Assembly: GCA_964568675.1 (NCBI GenBank) | Contig: CAZMQV010000090.1 | Span: forward strand, 1-10,555 | Length of the DNA stretch: 10,555 bases | Direction: 5' to 3' | DNA from: UPXZ01 sp964568675 | Lineage (GTDB): Bacteria > Bacteroidota > Bacteroidia > Bacteroidales > Paludibacteraceae | Shown: piece by piece, positions 1 to 8,088 of the stretch | Position numbering within the stretch: position 1 is the stretch's first letter | Layout: each line of letters begins with the position of its first letter | Notes under the pieces: model-generated | What the model was told of the DNA's origin: nothing | Databases searched by the model: none | The model's input: the letters and a program-made list of their open reading frames with translations, nothing else | Position numbers and translations under genes: made by a program

Positions 1-2398
1 CATATCCGTAAATAGCACCAACCGAATTGCCTACCCGTGTGATGTGATATGTGCTCGATACAATATCAGCATTATTGTTGCCCAACTCCAATACTTTATT
101 CTTTACTGTTGACCCGTTAACACCAAAACTATAGCCAAATTCGCCAATTTTGTCGCTCCACGAAATAATATATTCTATTCCGCTGTTTCTCAAGGAGCCG
201 GCATTGGTGATTGTAGGTACAGTAATACCAGCCGAACTTGGCACAAAAGCGAGCAAATCATTTGTAGTTTTGGTATAAACTCCAAACTCAAAAGACAAGC
301 GATTGCCAAACAAGCGGCTTTCAATTCCGGCATCGTAACCCGACACAACCTCCCAATGAAGCTTCGAATCTACAACATTCTGGACTGTGGGGAGATAATA
401 CACCACTCCGTCCACCACAACTTGTTGCCCACGTGGATTTATTTTAGGATATTGCAAATAGTCGCCAATTTTATCATTACCTAACCGCCCCCAGGATGTT
501 TTAATTTTCAGATAACTTACGTTCGACTTAATCGATTCAAAAAAAGGCTCTTCGCTCACTACCCAGCCCAATCCAAACGCTGGGAAATAGCCCCATTGAT
601 GTCCTTTCGCAAATTTTGATGAACCATCAATACGAAAAGTAGCTGTAGCCAGATATTTATCGGCATAGGAGTAACTCACACGACTTAAATATGAAATAAA
701 CGACTCGGATCGATACCAGTCGCTGTTATATTTTTTCTTGTCGGAACCCGCGCTAAGCATCCACATATCTTTAGGAACCACCCAAAGTTTGCCATCGGCT
801 ATCGTATCGGTGGCTGCGCTGAATCCCTGATCTTCTTGAACTCTGGCGGTATAGCCAAGCATTCCACCAATCCGATGTTTGTCTCTTAGCGTATTGTAAT
901 TCAAAATGAAGTCTGCTTGCAGTTTCTTATACTCGCTCGAATTGCGGCTAAAACTTGTAAATTCTCTTTTATGCGATGAATTGGAAGTAGCATTATTCAC
1001 ATCGAAACGTGGAGAGAAAACACTTTCGAAGTTAATACCTACATCGGCATAAGCAGTGGCACGAAAGGTAAAGTCTTTCAGAAAGTTGATTTCTCCATAT
1101 ACATTTCCTACACCACGATAACCGTAATTTTCCGTATTTCCTTTATTGATTTCCATTAATGCCACAGGATTTGCAACATCCTTTTGAACTCCGGGCGAAG
1201 GGGTGTAATATGAACCGATATTATTGGGGTCGTGATCAGAAACCGGCGCGTATGGCGAATAGGTAGGCAGTGCCTGAACCGTATTTTGTACGCTTGCCGA
1301 CGAGGGGTCCAAATCCCATCTGGTAAATGCCATCGAAAGTCCGGTTTTAAAGAACTTACTCACATTAAAATCGGATGCTAAACGCCCGGTGAAGCGTTCG
1401 TATGAGTTGTATTTCACAATTCCATCTTGCAAAAAATAGCCCAACGACATCACAGTGCTTGACTTTTCATTCGATTGCGAAACTGAAACGCTGTGATTGG
1501 TGATTAGAGCCGGCCTGAAAGTGTGATTCATCCAATTGGTGCCGCCTCCCAACAAGTCTGGCACCCATTCTGCGGCAGTCGGGTCCATATTTTTCAGCAA
1601 TTCATTGTATAGTGATGTGAAATCAGTCGCGTTAGTCAATTTCACACGATCAGGCGAAAGCAAAACCTGCTGCCCAACGTATCCATCATACGACATCGAG
1701 AGTTTGTTTTTATCCGCACGCTTGGTAGTAATTATTATCACACCGTTGGCTCCTTGCACCCCAAAGATAGCTAAAGATGAGGGGTCTTTCAGCACCTCCA
1801 TGGTTGTAATATCGCTTTGATTGATAAAATCGATGTTATCCATGAACATACCATCAACAACATAGAGTGGCTGTGTGCCTGCATTCACCGTAGCAACACC
1901 ACGAAGTCGAACAGTAGGAGCCGCACCGGCAAATCCGGAGTTAGTAATCAGCAGGCCGGGTACTTTACCTTGAAGCGATTTCAATGGGTTGTTGTTGGGC
2001 GAGTTTTTCAGTTCATCGCCACTAATAGATGATATGGCACCGGTCAAATCACGTTTTCGCGCAGTACCATAGCCGATAACGACCACTTCGTCCAATTCTT
2101 TGGTAACCGACGACAATTGAACAAATAGTTTTTCATTTGTTTTAACCACAAATGCTTGAGCCACATAACCAATATAAGAAATTTCCAGAGTAGCGCCAGC
2201 TGGAATAGAAATAGAGAACTCGCCATCTAAGTTTGTTACCACACCATGTGTAGTTCCTTTCTGAAGCACCTTCACGCCAATTAGCGGTTCTTCCGATTTT
2301 GCGTCTATTACAACACCGGATAGTTGCATATTTTGAGCAAAAACCCAGTTAAAACTCAACAGCGCAATGACTATTAAATAAATAATTCGTTGATTCAT
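1..2398 (-). CDS. SusC/RagA-family TonB-linked outer membrane transporter, 3' end cut off by window edge
   Basis: Outer-membrane, TonB-driven importer of oligosaccharides (or other large ligands) that works with a SusD-type surface lipoprotein. I translated the minus strand from the ATG at 2398: the frame stays open for 799 codons to the left edge. Visible in order: a signal peptide (MNQRIIYLIVIALLSFNWVFAQ); a carboxypeptidase-like regulatory (DUF4480-type) domain at about 23-110 (LSGVVIDAKSEEPLIGVKV, then TNLDGEFSI); a TonB-box-like segment (LDEVVVIGYGT); a plug domain with the SusC signatures SLQGKVPGLL, RLRGVATVN, YVVDGMFMDN and EVLKDPSSLAIFGVQGANG; then beta-barrel sequence. The last visible residues, RVGNSVGAIYGY, match the motif usually found some 200 residues before the C-terminus, so perhaps a fifth of the protein is missing. 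The gene starts 34 bases after the GH3 gene, so co-transcription is likely. The ligand cannot be read from the sequence. The family call is very secure. Confidence 0.96.
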   Translation of the reverse strand, partial: MNQRIIYLIVIALLSFNWVFAQNMQLSGVVIDAKSEEPLIGVKVLQKGTTHGVVTNLDGEFSISIPAGATLEISYIGYVAQAFVVKTNEKLFVQLSSVTKELDEVVVIGYGTARKRDLTGAISSISGDELKNSPNNNPLKSLQGKVPGLLITNSGFAGAAPTVRLRGVATVNAGTQPLYVVDGMFMDNIDFINQSDITTMEVLKDPSSLAIFGVQGANGVIIITTKRADKNKLSMSYDGYVGQQVLLSPDRVKLTNATDFTSLYNELLKNMDPTAAEWVPDLLGGGTNWMNHTFRPALITNHSVSVSQSNEKSSTVMSLGYFLQDGIVKYNSYERFTGRLASDFNVSKFFKTGLSMAFTRWDLDPSSASVQNTVQALPTYSPYAPVSDHDPNNIGSYYTPSPGVQKDVANPVALMEINKGNTENYGYRGVGNVYGEINFLKDFTFRATAYADVGINFESVFSPRFDVNNATSNSSHKREFTSFSRNSSEYKKLQADFILNYNTLRDKHRIGGMLGYTARVQEDQGFSAATDTIADGKLWVVPKDMWMLSAGSDKKKYNSDWYRSESFISYLSRVSYSYADKYLATATFRIDGSSKFAKGHQWGYFPAFGLGWVVSEEPFFESIKSNVSYLKIKTSWGRLGNDKIGDYLQYPKINPRGQQVVVDGVVYYLPTVQNVVDSKLHWEVVSGYDAGIESRLFGNRLSFEFGVYTKTTNDLLAFVPSSAGITVPTITNAGSLRNSGIEYIISWSDKIGEFGYSFGVNGSTVKNKVLELGNNNADIVSSTYHITRVGNSVGAIYGY

Positions 2399-2432
2399 AC
2401 GTGTTTTTCTATTAGTTAGTTATAATTTTGAA

Positions 2433-4820
2433 CTATTTTTTCCAGTTAATCATTTTATGTTTTACATTTTCCGAATCGCCACCAATCATAATGTCAAAGT
2501 CGCCACTTTCCCAATCAAATTCAAGAAGATGGTTGTAAAACTTCAAATCTTCGGGCGTAATTTCAAAAACGATTTTCTTGCTTTCGCCCGCTTTCAGCAT
2601 CACTTTCTGAAAACCTTTCAACTCTTTTACCGGTCGGGTGTTTGAGCCTACCATATCTCTAATGTAGAGTTGCACCACTTCCGCACCATCGTATTTGCCT
2701 GTGTTTGTCAATTCAAAGGAGACTTGCAGCGTCTGATTCCCAATTAAATTATCTGACGAAAGCGCCAACTCGCCATATTTGAAATCGGTGTAACTTAATC
2801 CGTAGCCAAATGGGAAAAGAGGAGTATTGGGCAAATCGAGATATGCCGTTCTGAATTTTTCCCAGATATTGTTGTCGTTAAGCGGGCGACCTGTATTTTT
2901 ATGATTGTAATAAATGGGAATTTGACCTACATTACGAGGGAAAGTAACCGGCAGCTTTGCCGAAGGATTAACTTTTCCAAAAACGACATCGGCAATTGCA
3001 TAGCCCGCTTCGCTTCCCGGAAACCACACATCCAGCAGCGCGTCTGCTTGCGATATTTCTTCAGGAATCACCATTGGACGTCCATTAAAGAGCAGAATCA
3101 CAATTGGTTTTCCGGTTTTCTTGAGTTCTGTCAACAAATCTTTTTGCGACTTGCTCAACTCTAAGTTTGTCATTGAACTTGCCTCGCCACTTGATTCGGA
3201 TGCTTCGCCAATCGCGGCAATGATTACATCCGCGCGCATTGCAACGGCTACGGCTTCTTTTATCATCACATCATGCGGACGCTCATCTCGATAAGCCTTT
3301 TTGCCAAACATCGTAATTTTGCTTTCAAATTCCGGGTCATAATCGAAATTAGCGCCTTTCGCAAAAAGAAATTCGACTTGACTGCCATATAGCTCTTTCA
3401 AGCCTTTCATCAGCGAAACTGCATTCGTGTGCTTGCTTGCAACACTCCATGTGCCCGGCATATTTTCAGGATTATCGGCAAGAGGCCCGATTACGGCTAT
3501 TGTTCCCTTCGCTTGCAATGGTAGCGTTTGGTTTTTATTTTTCAAAAGAACCATGGACTGTGCCGCAACGTTTCGAGCAATGGCGCGATGATCGGAATTA
3601 TAAACTTCGGCAGCAGCCCGTTCTTTATTACAGTATTTATATGGGTCTTGAAAAAGTCCCAAACGATACTTTGCTTCTAAGATTCGGCGGGTGGCTTGTT
3701 CAATATCCAAATAATTAATCGTTCCGTCCTTTAATGATACGACGAGCGTACTCAGGTATCCTTCGCTCACCATATCCATATCTATCCCGGCTTTCAATGC
3801 TAAAGATGAAACATTTTTCAAATCGCCCATTCCATGATTAATCATTTCACTGATTCCGGTATAATCACTTACGTTCAATCCTTTGAATCCCCATTGCTTG
3901 CGCAATACTTCAGATTGAAGCCAGCGGTTGCCCGTGGCTGGTATTCCATCCAATTCATTGAAAGATGCCATGATACTACCAACACCTGCTTCAACAGCTG
4001 CCTTATATGGCGGGAAATAGGTATTATACATTGTTACCCGGCTCATATCCACCGTATTATAATCACGTCCGGCTTCGGGTGCGCCATAGAGTGCAAAATG
4101 TTTTACGCAAGCAAGCATCGTGTTGTTTGCCGCCAAATCTTCACCCTGATAACCGGCAACCATTGCTTGCGCTATTTTACTTCCAAGAAATGGATCTTCG
4201 CCCGAACCTTCGGATATGCGCCCCCACCGCGCATCGCGCGAAATATCAACCATAGGCGAGAAAGTCCAGTTAATACCATCAGCGGTAGCCTCCTGAGCTG
4301 CCACACGAGCTGAGAGCCGGATTAAATCCAAATCCCATGACGATGCCAAACCAAGTGGAATGGGGAAAGTAGATTCATAGCCATGTATCACGTCCATACC
4401 AAAAAGCAAAGGGATTTTCAACCGGCTTTCCTCGACTGCCACACGCTGCATTTCGGCGATTTTAGCAACACCTTTAATATTAAAAAGACCACCGACCTTA
4501 CCTTGTTTAATTTTCAATCCGATATTTGAGCTTTTTGCCTGTCCGGTTACAAAATCATCGGAAGTAGGAAGATTTAACTGACCTACCATTTCTTCAATAG
4601 TCATCTTACTCATTAAATCGGAAATAAACCTATCCATCTGAGCGTCATGTTTGAAATAAAGGGACTGTGTGGGGGTAAAGTGAGTAATAGCGGTAGTAAC
4701 AGTAGCTGCGGGTTTAATCAATTTGGATTTTTTTTGAGCTACAACAACACTGCTTGATACGAATAAAAGCATCAATAAAAGTTTCGATACAATTTGAAAT
4801 GTGTTTTGTTTTGATTTCAT
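2433..4820 (-). CDS. bglX: Secreted glycoside hydrolase family 3, BglX-type beta-glucosidase
   Basis: Exported enzyme that most likely removes terminal beta-linked glucose (possibly xylose or another sugar) from oligosaccharides by the retaining GH3 mechanism. With the ATG at 4820 it has 795 residues, similar to E. coli BglX (about 765). Visible in order: a signal peptide ending near VVVAQ (about residue 29); the TIM-barrel domain with GMDVIHGYESTFPIPLGLAS, the substrate-pocket motif SRDARWGRISEGSGEDP, and KHFALYGAPEAGRDY; the catalytic nucleophile Asp319 in NVSDYTG; the second alpha/beta domain, where Glu546 in SSGEASS sits where BglX relatives carry the acid/base Glu; and a C-terminal fibronectin-III-like domain (VVQLYIRDMVGS, ELKGFQKVML). 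No catalytic residue looks missing. Start choice: the frame can be extended to a TTG at 4844, but that codon overlaps a -7 promoter candidate and the extension would precede the signal peptide, so ATG 4820 is preferred. It is probably the first gene of the GH3-SusC operon. Substrate specificity is inferred. Confidence 0.94.
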   Translation of the reverse strand: MKSKQNTFQIVSKLLLMLLFVSSSVVVAQKKSKLIKPAATVTTAITHFTPTQSLYFKHDAQMDRFISDLMSKMTIEEMVGQLNLPTSDDFVTGQAKSSNIGLKIKQGKVGGLFNIKGVAKIAEMQRVAVEESRLKIPLLFGMDVIHGYESTFPIPLGLASSWDLDLIRLSARVAAQEATADGINWTFSPMVDISRDARWGRISEGSGEDPFLGSKIAQAMVAGYQGEDLAANNTMLACVKHFALYGAPEAGRDYNTVDMSRVTMYNTYFPPYKAAVEAGVGSIMASFNELDGIPATGNRWLQSEVLRKQWGFKGLNVSDYTGISEMINHGMGDLKNVSSLALKAGIDMDMVSEGYLSTLVVSLKDGTINYLDIEQATRRILEAKYRLGLFQDPYKYCNKERAAAEVYNSDHRAIARNVAAQSMVLLKNKNQTLPLQAKGTIAVIGPLADNPENMPGTWSVASKHTNAVSLMKGLKELYGSQVEFLFAKGANFDYDPEFESKITMFGKKAYRDERPHDVMIKEAVAVAMRADVIIAAIGEASESSGEASSMTNLELSKSQKDLLTELKKTGKPIVILLFNGRPMVIPEEISQADALLDVWFPGSEAGYAIADVVFGKVNPSAKLPVTFPRNVGQIPIYYNHKNTGRPLNDNNIWEKFRTAYLDLPNTPLFPFGYGLSYTDFKYGELALSSDNLIGNQTLQVSFELTNTGKYDGAEVVQLYIRDMVGSNTRPVKELKGFQKVMLKAGESKKIVFEITPEDLKFYNHLLEFDWESGDFDIMIGGDSENVKHKMINWKK

Positions 4821-4841
4821 GCTTATTAGGTTTGTGTTTTG

Positions 4842-4873
4842 CAAATATGCGACACAAAAAAACCAAATCCAAA
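4842..4873 (-). promoter_or_regulatory. Candidate Bacteroidota promoter for the GH3-SusC operon
   Basis: Read on the minus strand, TTTG (4870-4873) is followed after 20 bases by CATATTTG (4842-4849), a 7-of-8 match to the Bacteroidota -7 consensus TAnnTTTG, with the usual spacing. Transcription would begin near 4836, giving a leader of about 16 bases before the ATG at 4820. The 187 bases between the regulator stop and this site are AT-rich. I see no clear terminator or convincing operator there, only a weak inverted repeat AAGC/GCTT at 4941-4961. Confidence 0.5.
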
Positions 4874-5031
4874 CATTTCAACCCTATTTGATTACTACAC
4901 TTAAAAAATCAAAAAATAGGGGATACTACATTGGCACTACAAGCACGAAAAACGCACGCTTACACACTATATCTCAATTGCTTACAACAATGAAATTTTA
5001 AAATAAATTATTGGTTAAATCTATTAGAAAT

Positions 5032-7899
5032 CTATTTAAATTCGACAAAAAACTCACTTAAACTTTTATCGGACACAATATCAATTTTCTTTCGAATTCG
5101 ATAACGCGCCATTTCCACACCCTTTGTTGAGATGTTCATTAACTTCGCGATATCTTTGGTTGGTAAATTCAATCGGAAATATGCGCAAAAACGGAGGTCA
5201 TTCGATGTTAGTTTAGGATAAAGCCGGTGAAGATTACGAAAAAAATTCTCGTGTATCCGGTCGAAGTTAGTCTGAAACACCACCCAGTCTTCTTCCGACG
5301 ACATATTTTCGTCAATCATCCGAATCAGTTTTTCGTAATACTTATTTGGGAACTGACTGGAAAGCAGTTTTTTCAACACAACGATTTCATTTCTCACGCT
5401 ACTCAAAATCTCATTCTTATTTATTATTGTCATGGTCGATACGGCGAGCTCTTTGCTTTTCTGATTCAAATCGCTTTCCAGACTTTGAGCTTTCAAAGCA
5501 ATAATTTGCTGCTCTCGTTTTTCGATTTCCTGAATGCGCTGACGTTCGACATTCTGTAGAAATGCATTGCGTTTCTCATCGTGTTTCTTTTTAATCTGCC
5601 ATATTATCAAATATACAATACAAATCAACAGTAACAAATAAATCAATTTACTCACTGTATTCCAATAAAATGGAGGAGATACCGTGAACGAGTATTTTTT
5701 TTCCGCAAGCACTTCACCACTTCCATTGGACACGCGAACACTGAAGGTATAGTCGCCGGGAACAAGATATGAATACTCCTTTACATTATTGGTCGTATTT
5801 TCACTCCAGTTATCATTAAGTCCGGTAAGCCGATAGCTAAAGTTTAAATTATTGAGTACGGTATAATCTGGGTAACTAACCGTAAAACGAATTCTGTTTT
5901 TCTTGTATGAAAATGCGATTTTATCCAACCCGGAATTTACCGGCAACAACATTTTTTCTTCTGAAAACTTATCAATTGTTTGCACTTCCATGATTTGAAT
6001 ATCTCTTTTGAAAGATTTACTCCCTTTCAAACCATGTTCGAGACTTAACAAAGCCAAGCCATTTTCAAGTGTAAATAAAGCGGTATCATCATCTATCGGA
6101 AAAATATTTTGGTATTTGTCCACGGTTTGGTTTTCAAAAAACGAAAACTGCAACTTATTTTTCAGTTGTATGGCGCTTTCACTGAAATCAAACAACGCGG
6201 CTTCGTTATCCAATACAAACCAATAACCGTTCTTACTTTGATAACAGACACGATATGCCTTTTGATATTTCCCAAGCGAATTGTTCAGCTCATCAAATGG
6301 CACAATCTTATGTACGATGTCATCATAAATATAGAATTTTTTTCTATCCGAAAACACAACGCGCTTGTTGATTTCGAAAACGCCTACCGTTGCTACTCCC
6401 ATGTTGTTGAGCGATTTGAACTCCACTAATTTATCTATCCTCTTCAGGTCATTTTTCAGTTTAATCATATATAAGCCCTGATGCAGATGCGCAGCCCAAA
6501 TTCGCCCCTGATAATCAATCTCAACATACCTTATCGGGTTTAAGAATCCATTAATATTGCTGTGAAACTTCCAAACACCTTTATCTTTTATATAAATACA
6601 AATATCAGAATAAGTACCTTGAACCAATACTTCCTTATCATGAATCATCCCTTTTCTTATACACATTCCGCCCTTCGAATAAGAAAGAATTTGACGCGAT
6701 GGCTGAATTTGATACGTTTCTTCGTTGTTGCCACATATCAACTGATTGTCAATTTTTGCCAAATCCCAGACTTGCCCTTTTATAATTGGGTCTAATTTCA
6801 GTTTATTCAAACTCCCTTCTTCTTCCGAAAATTCGGCTGTATATAATCCTTGGTTGGTAGCGATATAAAGCAAATTGGGACTTTGCAAATAGAGTGAATA
6901 AATGGAGCCGATAGCAGGTGAAAATGACTGCGCAAAACGCACCGGCTTGTTCAGCCTTATTACCGCCACACCTTTATCAAGCGCTATCCATACATTATTG
7001 TCTGCATCGCGAAGCATACCAAGCACTGTGTTATTCTGCAAATTGTTGGAGGTATTGAGTTTCCAAAGAAAATTACCATTTGCGTCCATCGCTGTTACAC
7101 CATCCAAAATGGTACCAATTATCAAGATAGAGTCGCGTGTAATTGTCGCCCGATTTACTCCTACATTATTGATAAAATCTAATTCCGGTTTCGATTTCTT
7201 CGAAAAGCGCTGACCATCAAATGTATATACCCCTTCGGATTGAGTAACGACATAAGCATTTTTGTCATTATTGGTAACAAGCGCGATTACAGCACTTTTG
7301 AAAGGAACACCACGAATTGGCTCAAAAATCTTCTTCTTTAAATCGAACCTGCAGAAACCATCCTGCAAAGTTGTGGCAAAAAGCTGATTGTTAAACTCAT
7401 GGAGAAACAAAAAAGTTTGATTATAAGTATTGCCTTCTACTGATTTCAGGTTGTAAGTAAACACACTTTTAAAAGATTGAAAAATGATTTTACCATCAAA
7501 CTCGAGAATTTTCCATATCTCGTCATTTTCCATTTTGTAATTATTTAGCTTTGACGATAATGATGTATAAATAAGAGTGCCTAATTTATTTTTCTCAAAA
7601 TAACCAAATTCTTTGAAACTTCCAATATAAATGCGATCATCCTTGTCAATATATACCGATCTGACAACTTGCTCATTAGGCAACTTTATCAGCGTAAAAT
7701 TCGAGCCATCAAATCGCAAAAGCCCATCATTATTTCCGAAATAGAGCATGCCCTTACTATCCTGAGCCACCGACCAGTTTTGGTTTCCTGCTTTGTAGTC
7801 TTTTTTATTGAACTGCCCTACAATGGGTGTGAAATTAATTGCCGAAACATTACATGAAAATACAAAAAACAGAAATATGTATTTTTTGAAGAACTTCAT
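5032..7899 (-). CDS. Membrane-anchored one-component sensor-regulator: beta-propeller, Y_Y_Y domain, TM helix, coiled coil, LuxR-type HTH
   Basis: Probable transmembrane transcription regulator of the neighbouring locus. Visible in its 955 residues: a signal peptide (1-20, ending NVSA); a periplasmic region (about 30-660) with repeated propeller-blade motifs of the Reg_prop kind, such as AQDSKGMLYFGNNDGLLRFD (46-64), MLRDADNNVWIALDKGVAVI and EIDYQGRIWAAHLHQGLYMI; a triple-Tyr Y_Y_Y domain (670-743, FSYRLTGLNDNW to PGDYTFSVRVSN); one transmembrane helix (about 752-769); a charged coiled coil (about 770-850); and a C-terminal LuxR/GerE-like helix-turn-helix (897-955, LTSNDLRFCAYFRLNLPTKD then ISTKGVEMARYRIRKKI). 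No histidine kinase, ATPase or receiver domain is present, so it is not a classical hybrid two-component regulator. By analogy with SusR-type regulators and from its position directly upstream of GH3-SusC, it likely activates that operon when a glycan fragment binds outside the inner membrane. The ligand is unknown. The architecture is clear; the target is inferred. Confidence 0.93.
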   Translation of the reverse strand: MKFFKKYIFLFFVFSCNVSAINFTPIVGQFNKKDYKAGNQNWSVAQDSKGMLYFGNNDGLLRFDGSNFTLIKLPNEQVVRSVYIDKDDRIYIGSFKEFGYFEKNKLGTLIYTSLSSKLNNYKMENDEIWKILEFDGKIIFQSFKSVFTYNLKSVEGNTYNQTFLFLHEFNNQLFATTLQDGFCRFDLKKKIFEPIRGVPFKSAVIALVTNNDKNAYVVTQSEGVYTFDGQRFSKKSKPELDFINNVGVNRATITRDSILIIGTILDGVTAMDANGNFLWKLNTSNNLQNNTVLGMLRDADNNVWIALDKGVAVIRLNKPVRFAQSFSPAIGSIYSLYLQSPNLLYIATNQGLYTAEFSEEEGSLNKLKLDPIIKGQVWDLAKIDNQLICGNNEETYQIQPSRQILSYSKGGMCIRKGMIHDKEVLVQGTYSDICIYIKDKGVWKFHSNINGFLNPIRYVEIDYQGRIWAAHLHQGLYMIKLKNDLKRIDKLVEFKSLNNMGVATVGVFEINKRVVFSDRKKFYIYDDIVHKIVPFDELNNSLGKYQKAYRVCYQSKNGYWFVLDNEAALFDFSESAIQLKNKLQFSFFENQTVDKYQNIFPIDDDTALFTLENGLALLSLEHGLKGSKSFKRDIQIMEVQTIDKFSEEKMLLPVNSGLDKIAFSYKKNRIRFTVSYPDYTVLNNLNFSYRLTGLNDNWSENTTNNVKEYSYLVPGDYTFSVRVSNGSGEVLAEKKYSFTVSPPFYWNTVSKLIYLLLLICIVYLIIWQIKKKHDEKRNAFLQNVERQRIQEIEKREQQIIALKAQSLESDLNQKSKELAVSTMTIINKNEILSSVRNEIVVLKKLLSSQFPNKYYEKLIRMIDENMSSEEDWVVFQTNFDRIHENFFRNLHRLYPKLTSNDLRFCAYFRLNLPTKDIAKLMNISTKGVEMARYRIRKKIDIVSDKSLSEFFVEFK

Positions 7900-7931
7900 A
7901 GCCTCGAATTGTGTTTATTTTTATGGTAAAG

Positions 7932-7961
7932 CAAAGATAATAAAGCTTGGATAAAAAACAA
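7932..7961 (-). promoter_or_regulatory. Bacteroidota-type promoter for the sensor-regulator gene
   Basis: On the minus strand TTG (7959-7961) is followed after 19 bases by TATCTTTG (7932-7939), an exact match to TAnnTTTG. The predicted start of transcription is near 7925, leaving a leader of about 26 bases before the ATG at 7899. This is the best promoter match in the window and shows that the regulator is transcribed from its own site, divergently from the pseudouridine synthase gene. Confidence 0.65.
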
Positions 7962-8052
7962 GTAAAAATTCAAAAAACTCTTTTTCAATCTATTTAATGA
8001 TTAATAATGTAAGAATTATTTTCAAACGACTTATAAATCCAAGAATTTTTCC

Positions 8053-8060
8053 GAACTTTG
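8053..8060 (+). promoter_or_regulatory. Possible -7 element for the pseudouridine synthase gene
   Basis: GAACTTTG matches TAnnTTTG in 7 of 8 positions and is followed by an A-rich leader, with the ATG 28 bases downstream. There is no TTG at the expected upstream distance (TTA is present near 8031), so this is a weaker call than the divergent promoter opposite it. The intergenic region 7900-8088 is AT-rich and shows no clear operator. Confidence 0.4.
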
Positions 8061-8088
8061 CAAAAAATTAATTTTTGACATATTTTTA

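Noticed and set aside
1536..2226. Short open frames on both strands within 1536-2226
   Set aside because: They overlap the SusC-like gene in other frames. The minus-strand frame 2044-2226 is a shifted reading of the N-terminal and plug region, not a separate gene.
3834..4313. Plus-strand open frames inside the GH3 gene, the longest about 159 codons
   Set aside because: They lie antisense to strongly conserved GH3 motifs, and their peptides show no domain, signal or membrane pattern.
4845..5031. Possible terminator or operator between the regulator and the GH3 gene
   Set aside because: Only a weak AAGC/GCTT inverted repeat, an AT-only palindrome near 4994-5003 and a short direct repeat AATAGATTT were seen. 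No stem is followed by a T-run on the minus strand.
5032..7899. Hybrid two-component system (HTCS) regulator
   Set aside because: The periplasmic propeller and Y_Y_Y parts fit, but after the TM helix there is only a coiled coil and a LuxR-type HTH. No phospho-acceptor His box, ATP-binding domain, receiver Asp or AraC-type domain is present.
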